NCBI GenBank assembly: GCA_937901225.1
Contig: CALCGX010000088.1
Coordinates: 1-17,640 of the forward strand
Source of the DNA: an uncultured Bacteroidales bacterium
Lineage (GTDB): Bacteria > Bacteroidota > Bacteroidia > Bacteroidales > Paludibacteraceae
DNA: 17,640 bases
Direction of reading: 5' to 3'
Notes under the pieces: generated by a model
Databases searched by the model: none
Seen by the model: only the letters and a program-made list of their open reading frames with translations
What the model was told of the DNA's origin: nothing
Shown here: in pieces, positions 14,614 to 17,640 of the stretch
Layout of the letters: each line of letters starts with the position of its first letter
How positions within the stretch are numbered: position 1 is the first letter of the stretch
Program-made: the position numbers and the translations under genes

Positions 14614-15585
14614 ATGCTCCGCAAATACAACCGACATATATATATAGCTCTGCTATCAATCATCACACTATGTTTGCTCTGCGATTATATCCCTGCGCTC
14701 CGTTTCCTTTCGACATGGGTAACTCCATCCGTGGTGCTGTTTATTGGCTTAGTCTTTGCCCTACTTTGCGGACAAGCCTACCCTACTTTCAACAAGAAAG
14801 TATCCAAGAAACTCCTCCAATACTCCGTCATCGGTTTAGGCTTTGGAATGAACCTTCAGGCCTCACTCGCCTCAGGTAAGGAGGGAATGCTCTTTACGAT
14901 TATATCGGTCATCGGTACCTTGCTTATTGGTATGTTTATTGGCTGTAAAATACTGAAAATCAACCGAAACACATCCTACCTTATCAGTTCGGGTACAGCC
15001 ATTTGTGGCGGAAGTGCTATCGCTGCGGTAGGACCTATCATTAAGGCCAAAGACACGGATATGTCCATGGCATTAGCTACGGTGTTTATTCTCAACGCTA
15101 TAGGTCTTTTCCTTTTTCCCGCTTTGGGTCATTGGTTGGGACTAAGCCAACAAGAGTTCGGCACATGGGCTGCTATTGCTATCCATGATACAAGTTCGGT
15201 AGTGGGCGCAGGAGCGGCTTATGGAGAAGAAGCCCTGCAAGTAGCTACGACCATCAAGCTCACTCGTGCCTTGTGGATCATCCCATTAGCATTGGTTACT
15301 TCGGTAATATTCCGCAGCGAAGGCAAGAAGATTAGTATCCCATGGTTTATCTTGTTCTTTATCGTCGCCATGCTCATCAACACTTACCTCTTAGCGGATT
15401 ATCCCAAGATAGGTAAATTCATCGCAGGTATTGCACGCAAAGGACTGATCATCACGATGTTCTTCATTGGCGCCTCCCTATCCGTAGATGTCATCAAATC
15501 CGTCGGCATCCGTCCCTTGCTCCAAGGAGTTTTGCTTTGGATCATCATCAGCGCTGCCAGTCTTGCATATATCCTACTCAAGTAA
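14614..15585 (+). CDS. YeiH/UPF0324-type putative sulfate exporter family membrane protein
   Basis: A 323-residue inner-membrane protein with about ten hydrophobic segments. The family motifs are SGTAICGGSAIAA (126-138) and HDTSSVVGAGAAYG in the middle, plus FIGASLSVDVIK near the C-terminus. The family is annotated as putative sulfate exporters, though few members have been tested, so the substrate is uncertain. Being 23 bases upstream of a rhodanese gene supports a link to sulfur compounds (inference). ATG 14614 follows a leader with a good promoter. It is the first functional gene to the right of the defence island. Confidence 0.88.
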   Translation: MLRKYNRHIYIALLSIITLCLLCDYIPALRFLSTWVTPSVVLFIGLVFALLCGQAYPTFNKKVSKKLLQYSVIGLGFGMNLQASLASGKEGMLFTIISVIGTLLIGMFIGCKILKINRNTSYLISSGTAICGGSAIAAVGPIIKAKDTDMSMALATVFILNAIGLFLFPALGHWLGLSQQEFGTWAAIAIHDTSSVVGAGAAYGEEALQVATTIKLTRALWIIPLALVTSVIFRSEGKKISIPWFILFFIVAMLINTYLLADYPKIGKFIAGIARKGLIITMFFIGASLSVDVIKSVGIRPLLQGVLLWIIISAASLAYILLK

Positions 15586-15608
15586 AAACGCATAACCATT
15601 ATAACATC

Positions 15609-15974
15609 ATGAAACCCTTTCCTATCCTACTCTGCCTGATGAGTTTTTTAGGCTGCAAGGCAGCTGACTTCCGCTCGGTAGATGCGGATACTTTCGCGCA
15701 GATTATTGAAGATACCACCGTTGTGCGCCTAGATGTAAGAACAGCCAACGAATATGCGCAAGGGCATATCCCTAACGCGATACTCATTGATGTAACTCAA
15801 GCCGACTTTATGCAAAAAGCCGAGCAACTGCTCCCAAAAGACAAGACCATTGCGCTCTACTGTCGCTCTGGTAGAAGAAGCAAAACTGCCGCTATGCAAC
15901 TCGCCAAACACGGCTACCTAGTCGTTGAACTCAACACGGGCTTCAACTCATGGAAAGGCGAAATAGAAAAGTAA
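15609..15974 (+). CDS. Rhodanese-like sulfurtransferase lipoprotein
   Basis: A 121-residue single-domain rhodanese exported as a lipoprotein. The N-terminus MKPFPILLCLMSFLGC is a short lipoprotein signal with lipobox cysteine C16. The rest is a full rhodanese fold: LDVRTANEYAQGHIPNAILID is the conserved substrate-side region, and CRSGRRSKTAA carries the active cysteine C85. These enzymes move sulfane sulfur, for example from thiosulfate to thiol acceptors; in the periplasm the partner is unknown. It lies 23 bases after the YeiH-type gene and 22 before the phosphatase, so one transcript is likely. Its first ~45 bases occur again, decayed, upstream of the YeiH-type gene. Confidence 0.92.
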   Translation: MKPFPILLCLMSFLGCKAADFRSVDADTFAQIIEDTTVVRLDVRTANEYAQGHIPNAILIDVTQADFMQKAEQLLPKDKTIALYCRSGRRSKTAAMQLAKHGYLVVELNTGFNSWKGEIEK

Positions 15975-15996
15975 TACATCTAACACACTCCATATT

Positions 15997-17166
15997 ATGA
16001 AAAAAATTCTCCTAAGCACAATGGCACTCGCCATGCTACTGAGCAGTTGCACATCCACATGCGATAACCCCACCAACGTGATTTACCTCATCGGAGATGG
16101 TATGGGTTTTGGTGCCGTAACATCGCTGCTGCTCACTGCAGAGGAACAGACTGGCTTTGAGATGGCTCCAGTCATCGGACTCTGCGAGACAGGATCAGCC
16201 AACAACTATGTCACCGACTCTCCTGCGGGCGGTACTGCACTCGCAACGGGTACGCGCACATGTAATGGTTTTATGGGTGTAGGACCAGATAGCGTACAAC
16301 TCACTAGTATCCTCAAGAAAGCACAAAAGATGGGTAAGAAAACAGGTATCGTGGTCAATACTACCCTTACCGAGGCTACTCCAGGTGCTTTTTACGCAGG
16401 AGTAACCGATCGCGATGAGACATTCACCATCGCGCAACAATTCACAGAGAGCAATGTGGACATTGCTATTGGAGCAGGCTTCAACGATTTCATCAACCGT
16501 CCTGATTCCGTGGATCTCACAGCTGTACTGATAGACAAAGGATACGACGTTTATCTCAATTGGAATCAAGTAGTCAATACGCAATCCGAGAAGTTCGTAG
16601 CCCTCCTGCAGATGAGCGACGTGCATCGTCCTAGCTCACTCACCCCACATGTAGCAAGTGCCGACGACGGAGCAAAAGTATGCTTGGCTGCACGCTTAGC
16701 CGCAGCTGAAATTGAGGGCGATACCACACGTTTTGCAGAGCCTGAGGTATATCTCGAAAAAGCTTGTACAAAAGCACTGCAACAATTAGAAAAGAACGCG
16801 CCAAAAGGATTCTTCCTGATGGTAGAGGGCGCACTTATCGACGGATTTGAACACAACAACTATGCAGATGGCCTCATCGAAGAGATGCACGAGTTTGACC
16901 GCGTACTCAAAACGCTCATTGCATATGTAAACACTCATCCAAACACCTTACTCATTGTGACTGCTGACCACGAAACAGGTGGTACCTGCATACGATACAA
17001 GAGACACCCTATCAACCAACCAGAAGGCATTGAAATAGGATTTATCAGTCATGGACACACGGGCACAGTGGTACCAGTTTTCGCTTATGGTGCTGGCGCC
17101 GAGAAGTTTGCAGGTATATTCAAGAATAAAGAGTTACCTGGCATCATTGAAGAATTAATTAAATAA
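15997..17166 (+). CDS. Alkaline phosphatase (PhoA superfamily) lipoprotein
   Basis: A 389-residue phosphomonoesterase anchored as a lipoprotein: MKKILLSTMALAMLLSSC has its lipobox cysteine at C18. GDGMG (33-37) supplies the metal-binding aspartate D34. TDSPAGGTALATG gives the nucleophile S75 with D74. ADHETGG (D324, H325) and HGHTGT (H352, H354) complete the two-zinc site. The length is a little under E. coli PhoA (about 470), as in many Bacteroidales homologues. It should release phosphate from monoesters in the periplasm or at the cell surface. It lies 22 bases after the rhodanese gene and 9 before the SpoIID-domain gene, with no promoter between. I saw no Pho-box-like site, so phosphate control is not shown. 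Confidence 0.93.
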   Translation: MKKILLSTMALAMLLSSCTSTCDNPTNVIYLIGDGMGFGAVTSLLLTAEEQTGFEMAPVIGLCETGSANNYVTDSPAGGTALATGTRTCNGFMGVGPDSVQLTSILKKAQKMGKKTGIVVNTTLTEATPGAFYAGVTDRDETFTIAQQFTESNVDIAIGAGFNDFINRPDSVDLTAVLIDKGYDVYLNWNQVVNTQSEKFVALLQMSDVHRPSSLTPHVASADDGAKVCLAARLAAAEIEGDTTRFAEPEVYLEKACTKALQQLEKNAPKGFFLMVEGALIDGFEHNNYADGLIEEMHEFDRVLKTLIAYVNTHPNTLLIVTADHETGGTCIRYKRHPINQPEGIEIGFISHGHTGTVVPVFAYGAGAEKFAGIFKNKELPGIIEELIK

Positions 17167-17175
17167 CATACACAC

Positions 17176-17640
17176 ATGAAACACCAAATTGCAGTGGGCG
17201 TTATGACCGCCCCAAAGATAGAGGCCGTTATTCCTGGTCCTCATTCGACACCAGAACACCCAACTTTCCTTCTCAAGAATGTCCGCATTGGCATTGGATT
17301 CCATTGGGATCGCCTCGAAAACCAAGAGTTTGAGGGTACACTCGAAATACGCGACAATGCAGACGGCACACAAACTGCCATCAACCGTCTCGATGTAGAA
17401 GACTACCTCAGCTCCGTTATCACCTCTGAGATGTCTGCTACCTCATCGTTGGAGCTCTTGAAAGCCCACGCCGTTATCTCTCGCAGTTGGGTACTCCGTC
17501 CTATCATTAGTCCTTCTACCTGTACCGATAAACCAGATTTGAGCGACCCTGATCGCCATGTAATTTGGTACGAGAGAGACGCGCACGAAGGTTTTGATGT
17601 ATGTGCAGATGACCACTGCCAACGCTATCAGGGCATTACG
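17176..17640 (+). CDS. SpoIID/LytB-domain protein (5' part only)
   Basis: ATG 17176 opens 155 codons that run past the window edge. LDVEDYLSSVITSEMS (72-87) and LKAHAVISRSW (about 95-105) are the core motifs of the SpoIID/LytB domain, with E85 matching the conserved glutamate of its EM motif. CADDHCQRYQGIT near the break is typical of Bacteroidales members. SpoIID itself is a lytic transglycosylase acting on stem-peptide-free peptidoglycan; what the non-sporulating relatives do is less clear. No signal peptide is visible at this N-terminus. It follows the phosphatase by 9 bases. From memory, Bacteroidales relatives of this gene often lie near the NagB-PIG-L and DUF4922 genes, and here the two are separated by the island and the sulfur genes. 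Confidence 0.88.
   Translation, partial: MKHQIAVGVMTAPKIEAVIPGPHSTPEHPTFLLKNVRIGIGFHWDRLENQEFEGTLEIRDNADGTQTAINRLDVEDYLSSVITSEMSATSSLELLKAHAVISRSWVLRPIISPSTCTDKPDLSDPDRHVIWYERDAHEGFDVCADDHCQRYQGIT

Overview
The window looks like chromosomal DNA of a member of the Bacteroidales (Bacteroidota), possibly a gut or rumen relative of Prevotella or Bacteroides. The evidence is: promoters of the Bacteroidota type (-33 TTG/TTTG, about 20 bases, -7 TAnnTTTG), few strong Shine-Dalgarno sequences, and a gene set typical of that order (BadF-type sugar kinase, NagB fused to a PIG-L deacetylase, a DUF4922 protein, a SpoIID/LytB protein). I cannot name the species.

Left part (1-5122): a leftward BadF/BadG-type kinase gene, cut by the window edge, diverges from a rightward run: NagB-PIG-L fusion, a family 2 glycosyltransferase and a DUF4922 HIT/GalT-like protein. 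Each divergent gene has a clear promoter, and a perfect 16-bp palindrome lies between them. These genes use many G/C-ending codons. An amino-sugar or cell-envelope role fits the neighbourhood but is inference.

Spacer (5123-5681): non-coding and highly repetitive. It holds two families of 11-bp tandem repeats inside a duplicated frame of shared flanks, then five 21-bp units with phased A-tracts, then a hairpin.

Defence island (about 5682-14480), visibly AT-rich compared with both sides. First comes a restriction-modification unit: an EcoRI-type adenine methyltransferase, a D12-class adenine methyltransferase and an AlwI-family restriction endonuclease. Second comes a tightly coupled operon of the ABC-3C (ABC three-component) type: a protein with a nuclease-like N-terminus, a small middle component and a DUF3732 ABC ATPase, joined by ATGA overlaps. 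It is followed, with an 8-base overlap, by a YejK/NdpA-type nucleoid-associated protein. The island ends in a deleted and frameshifted AlbA_2/HTH gene. No integrase, transposase or tRNA gene is visible.

Right part (14481-17640): a stray copy of the 5' end of a rhodanese lipoprotein gene, a promoter overlapping that copy, a YeiH-type transporter, the intact rhodanese lipoprotein, a lipoprotein alkaline phosphatase and the start of a SpoIID/LytB-domain gene. They read rightward with gaps of 9-23 bases and are probably one transcript.

The most interesting system is the four-gene ABC-3C plus nucleoid-associated protein operon next to a two-methyltransferase AlwI-type system. Its parts belong to recognisable families. 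I do not know whether this four-gene arrangement has been described.
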